Source: Warburgia ugandensis
Taxonomy: Eukaryota; Streptophyta; Magnoliopsida; Canellales; Canellaceae
Length of the DNA stretch: 64,000 bases
Assembly (NCBI GenBank): GCA_035236585.1
Contig: CP141128.1
Coordinates: forward strand, 33,710,684 to 33,774,683
Direction of reading: 5' to 3'
The notes below the pieces were generated by a model, which worked only from the letters and a program-made list of their open reading frames with translations, searched no databases and was not told the origin of the DNA. Positions 13,690 through 26,927 of the stretch are shown piece by piece (position 1 is the first letter of the stretch; each line of letters starts with the position of its first letter). The position numbers and the translations under genes are program-made.

Positions 13690-14430
13690 TTTCCTGAAGA
13701 ACTACTAGGGTTACCCCCACACCGAGAAATTGAGTTTACCATCGAAGTAATTCCTAGTACAACTCCAATTTCTAAAAAACCTTATAGGATGGCCCCAGCA
13801 GAGTTGAAAGAGTTAAAAGGACAATTGTAAGAATTGTTAGAAAAAGGGTTTGTTAGACCAAGTAGTTCACCGTGGGGAGCACCAGTAATATTTGTGAAGA
13901 AGAAGGATGGGCCAATGAGATTATGCATTGATTATAGAATGTTGAATAGTGTCATAGTGAAAAATAGGTATCCCTTACCTCTCATTGATGATCTCTTTGA
14001 TCAACTCCAATCTGCTAAGGTCGTTTCTAAAATTGACCTTAGATTAGGATATCATCAATTGCGTATTAAGGATGAAGACATACCTAAGTCAGCATTCCAA
14101 ACTCGATATGGGCATTATGAGTTTCTAGTCATGTCTTTCGGGCTGACCAATGCAGTAGCAGTGTTTATGGATTTGATGAATATAATCTTCAAAGAATTTT
14201 TGGATAAATTTGTGATTGTATTTATTGACGATATACTGATTTAATCTACCAGTATCAAAGAACATCAAGAACACTTATGAATTGTACTAAATACCCTCAT
14301 AACACATAAACTGTTTGGTAAATTTAGTAAGTGTGAATTCTGGTTAGAGAAGGTCAAATTTTTAGGTCATGTAATTTCCAAGAATGGAGTAGAAGTGGAC
14401 CCCACCAAGATTGAAGTAGTAATGATTGGG
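13690..14430 (+). pseudogene. Element B reverse transcriptase region, decayed
   Basis: Ty3/Gypsy reverse transcriptase motifs occur in order: [25 protein letters not shown], a [13 protein letters not shown] block, [17 protein letters not shown], and the catalytic FIDDIL near 14221-14238. The following FLGHVIS-like block (about 14355) is the usual connection towards RNase H. Function in intact relatives: copying genomic RNA into DNA. The copy is broken in several places. Confidence 0.9.
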
Positions 14431-14539
14431 AGAAACCTAAAATAGTAATAGAAATATGTAGTTTTCTTGCACTAGTAGGATACTACCATAGATTTATTCA
14501 AGGGTTTTCTCGTCTAGCTCTTCCTATGACTTCCTTGAT

Positions 14540-15000
14540 AAGAAAGGGGGTACAAGTCACTTGGTCAGAAGAATGTGAAAATAGTTTTCAAGAGTTAAAG
14601 AAGAGGTTAACTACAACACCAGTATTGACTTTGCCAGCTGGCAGTGGGGGATATGAAATATACTGTGATGCTTCAAGCAAAGGGTTAGGAGGTGTGTTGA
14701 TGCAAAATGGGAAGGTCATTGCTAATGCATCTAGACAATTGAAAAAACATGAAATAAATTACCCAGTACATGACCTAGAATTGGCAGTTATAGTTTTTGC
14801 ATTGAAAATTTGGAGACATTATTTGTATGGAGAAAAATTCAATGTATTTACAGATCATAAGAGTCTCAAATACATCTTCACTCAGGTTGATTTGAATATG
14901 AGACAAAGAAGATGGATAGAGTATATCAAAGACTACGATTTTGCCATCCAATACCATCCTGGAAAGGCAAATGCAGTAGTTGATGCATTAAGTAGACAAC
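14540..15000 (+). pseudogene. Element B RNase H region, decayed copy
   Basis: Motifs of Ty3/Gypsy RNase H: YEIYCDASSKGLGGVLMQ (near 14650), the HDLELAVIVFALKIWRHYLYG block, FTDHKSLKYIF, and an ending close to YHPGKANAVVDALSR. This part is among the best preserved of the polyprotein. Family role: removal of the RNA strand during reverse transcription. Confidence 0.88.
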
Positions 15001-15179
15001 TAAGAGCTCTACTCACAAACATCACAATTAAATCAGCTTTTCTAAAAAGAGTCCTTAAAGCCCAAGAAGAAGATACAGCAACTCAGGAATTGTGTGAAAA
15101 GAAAGGATTTGTTAAGGGTACAGATGGGGGCATACGTTTTCAGGAGAGATTGGTGGTTCCTTCAAATAAATGTCTGCGA

Positions 15180-15870
15180 AAGGAATTGATACAAGAAGCC
15201 CATCAGTCAAAGTTTTCTATACACCCTGGAGGTATAAAGATGTATCAAGATTTAAAAAGAAACTTTTGGTGGGAAGGCATGAAGAGAGAAATAGGAGAAT
15301 TTGTGGCTAAATGTCTAAATTGTCAACAAGTAAAGGCTGAACACCAAAGACCAGCTGGAATGTTACAAACATTGGAACTTCCAGAATGGAAATGGGACAA
15401 TATCACTATGGATTTTGTAGTGGGATTGCTAAGGACCCGGGCAGGCCATGACATGATTTGGGTGGTTGTGGATAGGTTAACAAAGTCAGCACATTTCCTT
15501 CCAATTGGACAAAACTAATCAATTGACAGTCTGGCTAAGTTATACATCCAAGAAATAGTAAGACTTCATGGGATTCCACTATCCATTATCTTGGATAGGG
15601 ATGGAAGATTTACTTCGAGATGTTGGAAGAGTGCACAACAAGCCTTGGGAACCTCACTTAAACTCAGTACAGCATTTCACCCTCAAACAGATGGTCAATC
15701 AGAAAGGACTATTCAAACCTTAGAAGATATGTTGACAGCATGTGCATTAGATTGGAAAGGGAGCTGGGATGAACATCTTCCTTTAGTAGAATTTGCATAT
15801 AACAATAGTTTTCAGGCAAGTATTGGTATGGCACCATATGAAGCATTGTATTAATGGCCATGTCGATCAC
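15180..15870 (+). pseudogene. Element B integrase region, decayed
   Basis: An HHCC zinc-binding segment (HQSKFSIHPGGIKMYQDLKR, then CLNCQQVKAEHQ) near 15200-15345 is followed by the rve core: MDFVVGLL with the first Asp near 15410, LDRDGRF near 15590 for the second, and FHPQTDGQSERTIQTLED for the Glu region. AYNNSFQASIGMAPYEALY closes the core. Family role: insertion of the DNA copy. Broken. Confidence 0.9.
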
Positions 15871-16049
15871 CAACCTATTGGAGTGAAGTTGGAGAAAGAA
15901 AGTTGATAAAGTCAGAACTAGTGGAACAATGTGTAGACAAGGTTAGATTGACACAAAAGAGGTTGTTAACAGCACACAGTCGACAGAAGAGTTGTGCAAA
16001 TAAAAGACGTAGAAACCTGGATTTTTATGTGCGGGAGCACGTATTTCTA

Positions 16050-16450
16050 ATGGTATCACTTGTCAAAGGTGTAATGAGAATTGGAAGCAAAGGAAAACTT
16101 AGTCCTAGATTCATTGGTCCATTTGAAATCTTAGAAAGAGTGGGTCCAGTGGCCTACAAATTAGCCTTACCATCCCAACTCTCAGAAATACATAGTGTCT
16201 TTCATGTGTCTATGCTAAGGAAATACCTCCAAGATGACACTCATGTACTTCAAAGGATGTCAGAAGAGCTAAAGCCTGACTTAACCTTCGAAGAGAAGGT
16301 AATACGAATTCTGGACTGCAAGGAATAGAAGTTAAGAACCAAAAGCATTCAGTTACTTAGAGTCCTGTGGCAACATCACTCTGTTGAGGAAGCCATGTGG
16401 GAAACAGAAGTAGAAATGAGGAAGACGCACCCTAGTTTGTTTGAGTAAGT
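16050..16450 (+). pseudogene. Element B integrase C-terminus and chromodomain-like tail, decayed
   Basis: The GPY/F module (LSPRFIGPFEILERVGPVAYKL) is followed by HSVFHVSMLRKY and then by a tail with a VLWQHHSVEEAMWE-type block near 16360-16400, matching the chromodomain of plant chromoviruses such as Tekay/Del and Reina. The chromodomain is thought to steer integration to heterochromatin. This tail is the main support for the chromovirus call. Confidence 0.8.
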
Positions 16451-16484
16451 AGTGTATTACAAATTTCGAGGACAAAATTATTGT

Positions 16485-16496
16485 AAGGGGGGAAGA
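16485..16496 (+). other. Polypurine tract of element B
   Basis: aaggggggaaga lies one base before the 3' LTR, preceded by the family-typical aatttcgaggacaaaatt. It primes plus-strand DNA synthesis. Confidence 0.88.
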
Positions 16497-17096
16497 CTGT
16501 AATAACCCCAATTTTTGTAATTGATTGAGAAAATCAATAAATTTTGAGTGTTAGATATTTCGGCTGAAATATTAGGGTTATTTAGACTATACATTTTATA
16601 AATAGTGTAATCAAATAATAAGACATGTAAAATTCAAATTGAACTTAGCAAACCCTTCAAAATGACTGTAAGCATGATAAATTCTGAATTCAGATGAGAA
16701 ATCCTTAAGTTTCTTCATTTCTTGTATAAAAGGGTAAATTAGTAATTTTACCCAAAAATCAAAATATGAGACATCAAAATTTAGAATGTACTGAGAAATA
16801 CGAATCCAATGCCACTAAGTACACTCAAATCCGAGATCATGGGAATAAAAGCCAAAATTTTATATATAAATGGAAAAACGGTCTTTTTACACCATGTGGG
16901 GCCCACATGGGACCCACAAGGGACCCAAAAATGAATCTTATGAGTAGCCCACGTGAATTCATGGGTCAACAAACACCATCTAGTCTTCAGGAAGAAAAAT
17001 GGAGCATGGGGAAGAAAAAATGGAGCATGGGAGACTTTCATGCCATTTAATAATAAAAAATTAAATATTAGAATCATGAAAAAAGACCAAAATGCC

Positions 17097-17104
17097 TATA
17101 AATA
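17097..17104 (+). promoter_or_regulatory. Probable TATA box of element B LTR
   Basis: tataaata, about 600 bp into the LTR, followed by a C/A-rich stretch that would suit a transcription start near 17130. Position agrees with U3 promoters of long-LTR chromoviruses. A weaker candidate (gtataaaagg, about 16722) lies upstream. Confidence 0.55.
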
Positions 17105-20100
17105 CAACCCCAAAAACCCTCAAAAAATGCTCATAAAATCCCCACGAAATTTTTGCACTCTCCCTAAAAAATTAGACCTAGATCCCTCCCCAAAAACCCA
17201 AAATTTTCAAGAGATATCTCTTTTCAATTTCTTTTTCTTTTTAGATTGGAACAAGACACCTAAAATCAATTCGGCACTCTGGTCCAGATCTAATTTCATT
17301 AATTCCACTATCTAAAACTTCCTACCATATCTTATCTACAAAACCCCAAAATCAATTTCAAGATCTAACGATTCAAACAACGGGAATTTGCAAGAAAGGT
17401 GGATCTTAGGCCATATCTTTATCAACAAGGTATTCTTTTTAAATTGGGCATATAACCAAGGTTTTTTCTCCAATCAGGCAGGTGGGAATACTTTCTATAC
17501 ATGTTTACTTATGTTTAATGAAAATTTTATTTTACTTAATTTATTTTGATGAAAAAAGAGAGTAAAAAATAAAGGAATAACAGCACCTTCAATTCAGGCC
17601 TATAGAGGGCTCCAATGGAAAATCGGGCCTCACTAATTGATCCTGAATGGTCCAAAACCCCTAGGGTACAATTTTTACTAAATTTCATGAAGGTTTGGTC
17701 CCTCAATTGAGACGGGATTGATTGGACGGTCCAAACGGACTGTCTGATCTCCTGATCGAACGGACAACATGTGAAACATCGCACGCGCGCCTGCGCAAGT
17801 ACGTGCGATGATGTTCCACGTGCGTCCATGGACTCCCCGTGCGGGCGCTTCCACATTTCATCGCAGCCCGACGAACCAAGCACGTTCCACCCGACTCTTT
17901 CCGCCCGACTAATCTGAGCCATCCGTTCCTTGGCCCTAGATAAAATCCAGGCCTAGGAAGGACTGTGAACTTCCAAATCACATTCTGGAGTCATCTACAC
18001 TCTAAATTAAGATCAGAAAGAAGCTATAGAAAGCTTGTAACATATATTTTCTGATGAAATGATAAAATAGACATAATATTCAGTATGGTTGGTTCATAAA
18101 GAAAATCCTCTAAATATAACTAATACCCTTAATCAAAGGAAAAGATCTAAGATCAAATGGTTAGTTCATAAGTAAAGGTTTCTAAAAATGTTAATGTAAT
18201 TAGTTTCATTTTATATAATAGCATTTTAAATATGATTATGTTATAAAGCATCCTAGTATAACATTTAGACTTTAGCATGATATGTGATTTCATTGTTATC
18301 ATAAGGTGTTAGATTTAATTATCTTAGGGTCACTTTAGTATGATTTCATGCCATTCTAACTTAGCACCATGCTAGAATTTCATATAAGTTTATACTATAG
18401 TATGAGATTATACCTTAAGTCCATGTTAGTTTAAATTGAGTTATTAAGGTATATTAGTTGGAAATCATGTTAGAGTAATTTTAAGTACCTTGTCTCATTA
18501 TCATTAAGTGTTAAATTATGTAGTTTTATGCTTTGAATTTAAATTCATTTATGGTTAAATGTTATTAGTAGATCTACTTGTTATGAGATAAAGTGCATAA
18601 AACATAAAAAAATGTAATCTAATGAGAAAGTAGAGTTTCATGACACAAATAAGAATGGAGTACGTTGGACTTAATTAGTAAGGGCTATAGTTAGTAGGAC
18701 AATATAAGGATTATCAAATCTTTGGCCCAAACTAGGAGAAGAAGAATAAACCCCACGAATGATATTATAAATATTCATGGACTGAATTAAAATCCATTAG
18801 AAAGAGTAGACAGGGTAAACATGCTTATAGGAACCTTATGAAAGATTGAGCAATGGTTATTCTAGTGAATGATGAACATAGTTGTTAAGGAAGTTACCTA
18901 ATAGAGCGTCGCTCTTCCCCTACCTTCCATTGATGTTTGTGAGGTCTAAATGCCTCCTTACATGAGGATTGAAGTAACCACTTTGTGTTCGCCCATTCAG
19001 CTAGTAAGCCTTGGCCAATTGGAAATAAGAGCAATCTAGATTTAAGCTTGAAGAAGTTACCTTCAACCAGCACATTAACTGGTTGAATAATAATAACAAG
19101 AGCATAAAAGGTTAGTAAATTACTTAACCCTAATAAAAACAGTTAGTAAGATAAGGATGATGAAATAAGATCCATTAGATCTTAGATGATCAAGAACAAT
19201 AAGAATAAGAATATTATATTGTACTTAGTATGCATGTTTGTTAGTATGCTTGTTATAGTTCATTAGATTAAATAATCCAAACCCTTGATCAAAGATGATT
19301 CAAGGAAGAAGACCAAGATCATCCTCCTTAGGGATGATCCAATAACTGAACTTAGAGAAGAGAAGAACTAGATGATAGAAGATCTTGGACCCTGATCTTT
19401 ATCAATAGGTGTCGATTGTAAATCAATGGATCTATGAAAGATCAAGATCAAGGAGATGGACACACAAAGACTTAGAGATAGAAAAATACTTAGATATGAA
19501 TGATCTAAAGATCATTCTAAACATCAGATCTAGTGATCAATAGGATTGTTCATAATTTATATATTGATAATACGTATGGATGTACAGATCATATACATCG
19601 GTCAGGATCATGCAAGATTTGGAAAAAGATATTACTCCTTAAAGGTCGGAGGATTTGATGAATACATTTACATGAGATATACATGATTGTACTGATGATC
19701 TTATGTTGACAAGAGTAATGTTAATACTTGTATTAAATCTCTTGAAAACCTTATGATCCAACTAAACACATATAAGATGGTTAAGGACTAAACTATAAGT
19801 GAATAGGGAACTAAAAAATATTTCAGCCCTAAGTAAACAGACATGTGGTCTGATATATATGAAATCTATTTTACATACAAGCTTGGAGGCTTGTGAGTTT
19901 GTTTTAATAGGCATAAGCCTAGGGGAATGCTATTACTAGAGGAGTTATGAGGGTTTGGCCACTCACTCCTTGAAATTTGATGATATGATGATACCTTGCC
20001 CAAAGAGAGGCTAAAAGTTGGGTGGTGGCAATTATGGGAAGGCCACCATTATGAAAGTCTTGGCCCCCCCCATACGAGCAGTGACATAATATTTTCCACC

Positions 20101-20529
20101 ATGGTATCAGTGGTGAACAGGGTAGTTATCTAAGCACGCTAGTACATATCAGACTGCAGCATTGCAACCTTTTTGATTATTTTGCACTATGATGCATATG
20201 AGAATAGGCATAGTGAAATGCCTTATGTTGTAGCATAATGAAATGCTAGGTAATTGTATATTGCCAATATTTCCCAAGAAGGGAAATTTCTAGTGTAAGA
20301 TTAGCTGTAATACTAAATTCTCAAAATGAAGAGAATTGATCAGCTTAGTTGGGAATGATATTTGATTACTTTCACAAATTTAACTGGTTTACCCATGAAG
20401 GGTATGTATGTATATAGATATACATAATTTACAAAGTAAAGAGTATGTTTAGGGATAATGGGATTATAAAGTATTGGAATTACATTGTCAATTATTATGC
20501 TTCTTGAATCCCCTACCAAGCATTGCTTG

Positions 20530-20560
20530 CTGAAATATTGTAAATGTTGCAATATCTTAG
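20530..20560 (+). other. LTR hairpin, 3' LTR copy
   Basis: Partner of 11418-11448. Arms ctgaaatattg and caatatcttag; one pair becomes G-U and one is lost relative to the 5' LTR copy. Confidence 0.65.
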
Positions 20561-20965
20561 ATACAACGAAGGAGAGTCAGGAGCTGAAGACAATAGAAGA
20601 CTTGAAGAGAATAATCTTCGAGGTATACCCTTGAAGAATTGTATTTTTCTTTGTTGAGAGTTTTATTGTATTGTGAGCTTGAGTTTTGGATTATGTAATT
20701 TGGACAAGTATTGTAATAGATTTGGCTGTACTGTGAACCACTAGTTGAGTCCTGGAGTTTAATAAAAGTATATTCCTTCACTGGATTTTTATTTTGTACA
20801 CAAATTGTACTTATGTTATGTATGAAGTGGTGACTTGGGTTTTCAAAACAACGTCTAAAGAAAAGAATTTCCACTAATTTGTTTTACGAAAAAAATTTAT
20901 GCTCTCAAGGGCCCTACCTTACAAAATACTTTAAAAATCATGTTACAAAAATTCAGGTCGTTAGA

Positions 20966-21980
20966 GTAACGAGGGTTTGGCCACCTTCCCTCCAAAATGT
21001 GATATATGATGATACCGTGCCCAAAGGGAGGCAAAATATCTGGTGGGGCAATTATGGGAAGGTCACCACTGTGACAGTCTGTCTCCCCATATAGACATGA
21101 CATAGATGATTTTCCACATTTGATATCCAGGGAGTATGAAAGCAGTTATCAGAGCACGCTAGTATGGATTATGATGCATGGCATAATGAGATGCAGATAC
21201 TACCCAAATAAGGGAGTATTTTCTTAGCAGAGTCTAAATGTTTTATCAACTCAATATGGCTAAGTGTGATGATACTGCCCAAATGAGGGAGTATTTTGTA
21301 GTTGAGTTTGGATGATTGATCAACTCAGTGTGTTTGAGTGTGACTATTGATGTTTGAGATATTAACTACTTTTCATGGTTTTGACTATATATATATACGA
21401 CATATATAATATGTATGTATAAGGATGTACATATATGACAAAGTAAAGAGATTGATCCATGAGTATGTTTATGAACAATGAGATTATGAAGTATTAGGAT
21501 TATACTATCAAATTATTATGCTTCTTGAATCCCCTACCAAGTATAGCTAGCTAAAATATTGTAAATGTTTGAATGTTTACAATATCTTAGATACAAAGAA
21601 GGAGAATTATGAGCTCAAAACTTGAGAAGACTTGGAAGAATTGTCAAGTAGGGTTATCCCTTGAAGACATGTATTTTTGTTTGAGAGTTTTTTTTATGTA
21701 TTGTGAGGTTCGAAATTTGGATTAAGTAATTTGGACAAATATTGTACTGATACCCGAGCTATACTATGAACCATTGGATGGATTTTGAAATTTAATAAAA
21801 GTATATTCTTTCAATGGAATTTTATCTTGTACAAAATTCTACTTATGATATGCATGAAGTGATGACTGGTTTTACAAAACAAAGTTCTAAAGAAAAGAAT
21901 TTTCGCTGCTTTATTTTGTGAAAATTTTTGCCTTTGAAAAATGTATTACAAAATGTGTTACAAAAACTCAGGTCATCACA
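20966..21980 (+). repeat. Older B-like LTR, 3' portion, host of element B
   Basis: After the end of element B the sequence resumes with gtaacgagggtttggcc and follows the last 1 kb of the element B LTR at clearly lower identity: the conserved block at about 21013-21105, the hairpin at 21551-21590, and an LTR end reading aggtcatcaca at 21980. Element B therefore inserted into an older LTR of its own kind. The left part of that LTR lies outside the window. No gene. Confidence 0.8.
21551..21590 (+). other. LTR hairpin, older B-like LTR
   Basis: Arms ctaaaatattgtaaa and tttacaatatcttag. A G-C pair of the element B version is here A-T on both arms, while another position has lost pairing. Confidence 0.6.
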
Positions 21981-22180
21981 ATTTATACAATTGAATTTGT
22001 AGCTGTGACTGGACAAAATGCTAGAAAACATTAAGTATATTCCTTTTAGCATTTCAATGTTTCTAAAACGTGTTTTATTCGGTAGAGATGACATTAAGGG
22101 TTTTTGTACAACTCTCTTCACAATAAAATGTTTCCAATGCTTACACTTTAAGAATAAATAAAAGTGTTTAAAAAACTAGG
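21981..22180 (+). repeat. LARD-like element: end of first LTR
   Basis: Matches 26728-26927, the last 200 bases of the full LTR downstream. Its upstream part is separated by the B-like LTR that ends at 21980. Confidence 0.7.
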
Positions 22181-23230
22181 TGCATTAGAACTCAGTTTAA
22201 TCCACTCAAAGCCAGTTCTACATGTCTAGAAATCATATACAGTCTATTAAATGATTTGATTTTCTAAATACAAGTTACAAATTTAACTCATATGGGGAAT
22301 GTTGATGACAGTGAAAATAGATGTCACCCATGAGAGTTGCAGGTTTTAAGAAAAAAAGGAGACTTTTGGCCTTTATATGAGTAAGAGAATGAGTACTCTT
22401 ATGGGATTAGTATGGTTCTTAGAGTAAAGAACTTGAGTATAGGAGAATATTTAAATGAGAACTATCATATGATAGAGGATCTATTGAAATGGACGACCTT
22501 CAGAGAATTCAAGTTTTAACTTGGACGGTCTATATAAACCTTTGGAGAAAATAACAACTATTTCTCAACAATAGTCTGATATTAATGATAAAGGATCGGG
22601 AAATAGTCAAAATAAAAGAGAAATCATAGAAGTTAAGAGAATTATAGCAGTAGTCACTACAGGTAGTGGATATATTCGATGAATAATATTGCTATGTTAT
22701 GATGTTGGAAGGATCTTATGAAATATTGTTAACAGAAGACTAATTGCAACTCTAGACTAGAGTACTTGATATATGATCCTTATTCAACCTTAAATCATGA
22801 AGTTACATAATTTGGAGTCTATCCTTTACATAGATGTGGATTATAAATGGATAATCGTAATTATGAGTTGGACTACTAGTCATGGAATTCCTTCCATATG
22901 TATGGAATTATTTGAGCATAGATTGGAAGGTATGATGACAAATAGAGAAATTATCAAGAGAGAAAGAGAGTATGAGTTTATCTTACATTGTGAACAAATA
23001 ATGAAATGCATGAAATGGAGAGAATTTTCCAAATAATGTTGGCATATTAAAAAATTAAGGATGAGTATCAGAATACAAGGTAGAAATGGCTCTTTACAGA
23101 ATAAAATAGACAAAAAGAACTATGTTAGTAAGTAATATAAGCTCTTAGAATTTAAACTTTAGAATCATAGCTATTTGAGGAGTAACATGAAAAGAATTTC
23201 AAGGATGAAATTCCTTTATGGGGGGAAGAA
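22181..23230 (+). other. LARD-like element: first internal segment, non-coding
   Basis: About 1.05 kb, homologous to 26928-27966. It ends with aatttcaaggatgaaatt and a polypurine tract (gggggaagaa, about 23221-23230). The frames present (22797-23036, 22880-23113 minus) show no known domain and are not kept in the second copy. Confidence 0.7.
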
Positions 23231-24916
23231 TTTAACAATCCCAAGTTTTAAAATTCATTTCATAGGGTTTTTTTATTTATTTATGAATGAAATGTAATTC
23301 GAACTTTTAGTTTTAAGTTTCATGGTATTAAATTTTTAAGGACCCCTAGTTGACCATTGAAGCCTCAATAATTGGACTATACTGAGAAAAAGGATTCCAA
23401 CAATACTAAAATGCTAAAATTGGAGTTTGGATGAAAAAGTTATGTATTTTGTGAATGAAGGGCATTTTTACAAATCCTTTAGTGGGCCCACTTATGAGAT
23501 TTCAATCTGATAGGTTAAGCGACATTATTGCTATGCATGGCCATCATTATGCCAAATTCAAAAAGCATAATAACTATAATTAAGAAGAATTCGTAATATA
23601 CAAGTATATATAATATAATAATAAAAAATAAAAAATAAAATACTTTAGCTTAAAAAGAGGGTTTGATTTTGATATTGGCAATCCCCCCCTTAAGAGACAG
23701 CCAACTGAAACAACCAACTATTACCTGATGAAAAAAAAATACTAAAAATAAGAAAGATGGAAGAAGAAGAGGAAGAGGAAGGGAGGGAAGGAAGGGAAAA
23801 GGGGGAGAGAGAGAGCAAATGCCAAAAAATGCAAAGGGAAATCACCATTGCCTTTGGTGAGGGATTGTGTGGAGGTTTTCCACTCACCGGAGACCAAGCT
23901 CATCAAAGAAAATGGTAGCTTAGATCAATGAAGCGAGCCAAATAACTTGTTCCTAATGATGAGATGATCACATCTCACTAGAAAATTGTGCAGAAAATAA
24001 TGAAGACCAACAGAGAAGATGAATATATATGGTCAGTAGGAGGACTATTTTGAAAGATTTGATTCGTTCATCTTGTTTCCTATCACAAGAGGAGTAAAAG
24101 CCAAAAAAATAGTGAAAATCCAACCAAATCTCCTTGAAAAATCTAAGAGTAAAAGTGATGCATGTAGGTTGGTCTTACAGAAAAAACATAGCGACAAATT
24201 GGACAATCTAAATCGATCATCATCTCCTTTGAGGTATAAGGAGTAAACCCTTTCAATTAAGTTGAAGATTAGTGAACTTTTGGTCATAATCTCTCCAAAG
24301 CAGCAATAAACAGTGATAGTAGACAATAGGATAGTGATGATCAGCCCAATCCAACAACAAATCTAAGTTGGGAAATCACATATGAGGTGAGATCTATCAT
24401 CGATCACCCTTCGATTGCAATTTCCAAAGCGTGCACATTGTATTAGTTGGAATTTCACCTAAATCTAGGATTAATCCAAAGATCTACACCTAAGATTGAC
24501 TCAATCATATGTTTACTAATAATCCAAATTTGAAAAGGCTAAATTAGAGTAAGCATGATGCAATCCAATGACAGTTAACTATTGAATGGCTTGATCCATT
24601 ATAGATTAAAAGTAATCTGCAAAGATACGATCCCCAATGTTAGGATCAGAGGTTGACTCTATGAGGAAAGATATGAATATGTAAATCTAAGAATAGTAAC
24701 TTATATTGTGACCATTGGATCATCGAGAAATTGGGAATCTAACCACTATTCAACCATGAAACACATGAATCATAGATCTGATCTCATAAACATCTGGTCA
24801 GATTACTGGTCCACTATTAATAGACTGAATACATAAAAATCCAATTGATTGAACATAGATCTAATGGCATATTATAATAGATTTGATGATCCATAAGATC
24901 CAACTCTTTAGAATGA

Positions 24917-25070
24917 TATATGACCATTGGATCACAATGAGATATGTCAAATTGAATGCCATAATACTATCCACTTGAAAATAAATTGGATATGACTATT
25001 GGATCACAATGAGATATGTCAAATTGAATGCCATAATACTATCTACATGAAAATAAATTGGATATGACTA
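24917..25070. repeat. Tandem repeat, 72-bp unit, about 2.1 copies
   Basis: The segment starting tgaccattggatcacaatg at 24921 recurs at 24993 and begins a third time at 25065 with only a few differences. A local duplication inside the LTR. Confidence 0.85.
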
Positions 25071-26552
25071 TTGGATCTCGGTCAAGCATATGAATTGGAA
25101 GATCATACTACTAATTTGCCAAATGGGATAAGATCTTATCATAAGATTGCAATCAGATCTACTTATAGAAGTTTAGAGAAAACTAACCGTTTGATAATTT
25201 GGGATGATTTTGACAATTAGATCATAACTAGATTTAAAATCTAAGTATATATGTATATCTATATTAGAAACATAATCTTTACACACTATACATATTTAGA
25301 CATGGTTGGACCAACTTTGAATTGAGTCGATGACCAAGGATAAGGGAAAAGCTTGTAGGAATGGATGAAATCACCATAAGCTGTAGATTGTTTTGACATC
25401 TTTAAATTGTGCAGATATTCATACTATGACTAGATGATCAGTCTTGTCAAATAACATGTATTTAGTCAAATACATTTTGTGAATGGATTCTGATAAATAG
25501 ATAAATGGTATACTTACAAAATAGAAATTCATTACTCTTCATGGATGATAAATGATATATCATTATGGTTGAAATAGATCATTTATATTGTTATTATGAT
25601 GATGATAGTGGACTACTTGAGATTATGATTTGCAATGATTAAGAGATTGATTCTCCTTTTACATTGAAAATGTTAATAATGATTTATCAAGTGATTTGTG
25701 TTGCATGCATAAAGTCTAAAAAGGGAGATACTCTACCAGATTGTTTGTAGACATGAAATATTTAATTCACCATTAGACCCTTAGTTTAGAATTAATAATA
25801 CAAGCATTTCATATATGCATTTTGCTAGTTTGATCCATCATTTTGGTTTGATGCAAAACCGTGATATGATGCATGATTTGTATTTCATCATGTGTTTGTA
25901 TTCTTTCATGTTATCGAAGTTTGATTCACAATTTATACTTGTGGATAGCTAATGAGGGAGGTTGATGAGGGCAGGTGCAAGAGGCACTTGAAGGCTTCTT
26001 GGTGGTAGCTTCTAAGTAGCATGCCTTAAGGTAGCAAGTTTCTAGGTGCTTATGGTATGGTTGTGGTTTGGGATGAAATGATTCTGAGACATTTTTACTT
26101 ACAAGATTTGGTTCATGTTTTCAATTTTTGGCATGGATTTTTCGATGGAAGGTTGATACACTTTGCTGTAGATTTGGCATGTATTTGCTTATTGCATGCT
26201 TATATGCTCAAGGATTGATTTAGCATGAAATTTCCTACTGGTGAGATGATGTGCTTTGATGTTGATTTGGCTTGAATTCGCTTATTATTGAATAGAGAAT
26301 TGATTTAAATGTTTTGTCACTTAAGTGCTGATTTATGTATACTAATAGAGTGGATTTGCTTGCTCTATGAGATGATATGTTATGACTTGGAACTCTATGG
26401 ATTCAATTATAGGAGGTGTCGTGTGTCTAGAAATCTATGAATACATTATGTTCTTTAGAATAGATTTATAAATACTTGGAATCCTATTTATTCTTAGCTT
26501 TATGTAAATTGTTAAAATCAATGTCTAAAACACCTACAAAGCACAGGCATGT

Positions 26553-26583
26553 TGAGATATTGTAATGTGTTTACAATGTCTCA
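26553..26583 (+). other. LTR hairpin of the LARD-like family
   Basis: tgagatattgtaa and ttacaatgtctca pair along 13 positions with one T-G wobble, at about 345 bp from the LTR end. Confidence 0.65.
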
Positions 26584-26927
26584 GGTTTGAAGAAATTGAC
26601 TTGAAGGAAAAATAGATCGAGGTAGAAGCTACCTTCGACAAGGAATATGATAGTGCTAAATTGCACTGACAATGTAAGTATATGACTTCTACGTGACCTT
26701 TCTACAAATGTATGTAGCTACATTTATACAATTGGACAATGAGCTATGACTAGATAAAATCCTAAAAAATATTAAATATATTTCTTTTGGAATTGCAAAA
26801 TTTTTGAAATATGTTTTACTTGATAGAGATGGCACTTAAGGTTTTGCAAAAATCTCTTCACGAGAAAATGTTTGCATTGTTTGTGCTTTAAGAATAAAGA
26901 AAACTATTTGAAACCCCCGTCATCATA

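Larger units (their letters stand above)
16498..20965 (+). repeat. Element B 3' LTR, about 4.47 kb
   Basis: Starts tgtaataacccc directly after the polypurine tract and ends near gtcgttaga at 20965. From 18248 onward it duplicates the 5' LTR pieces (1-1733 and 10851-11852); the first 1.75 kb has no counterpart in the window because the 5' LTR is cut by the window edge. It shows the uninterrupted site where element A entered the other LTR (19963-19967). Open frames in it (for example 16766-17315, 17536-17981, 20557-20874) lack recognisable domains and are taken as chance. Confidence 0.93.
23231..26927 (+). repeat. LARD-like element: complete LTR, about 3.7 kb
   Basis: Begins at a degenerate tttaacaatccc (expected tgtaacaatccc) after the polypurine tract and ends gtcatcata before a degenerate primer site (ttgctatcaaagc). 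It has an A/G-rich segment near 23740-23830, a 72-bp tandem repeat at 24917-25070 and the LTR hairpin at 26553-26583. Apart from these it is AT-rich with no supported gene; open frames 23690-23887 and 24045-24326 (minus) lack motifs. Confidence 0.72.

Noticed and set aside
23690-24326. Minus-strand frames 23690-23887 and 24045-24326 as small host genes
   Set aside because: They lie inside the complete LARD-like LTR, one covers an A/G-rich tract, and there is no domain or splice evidence.
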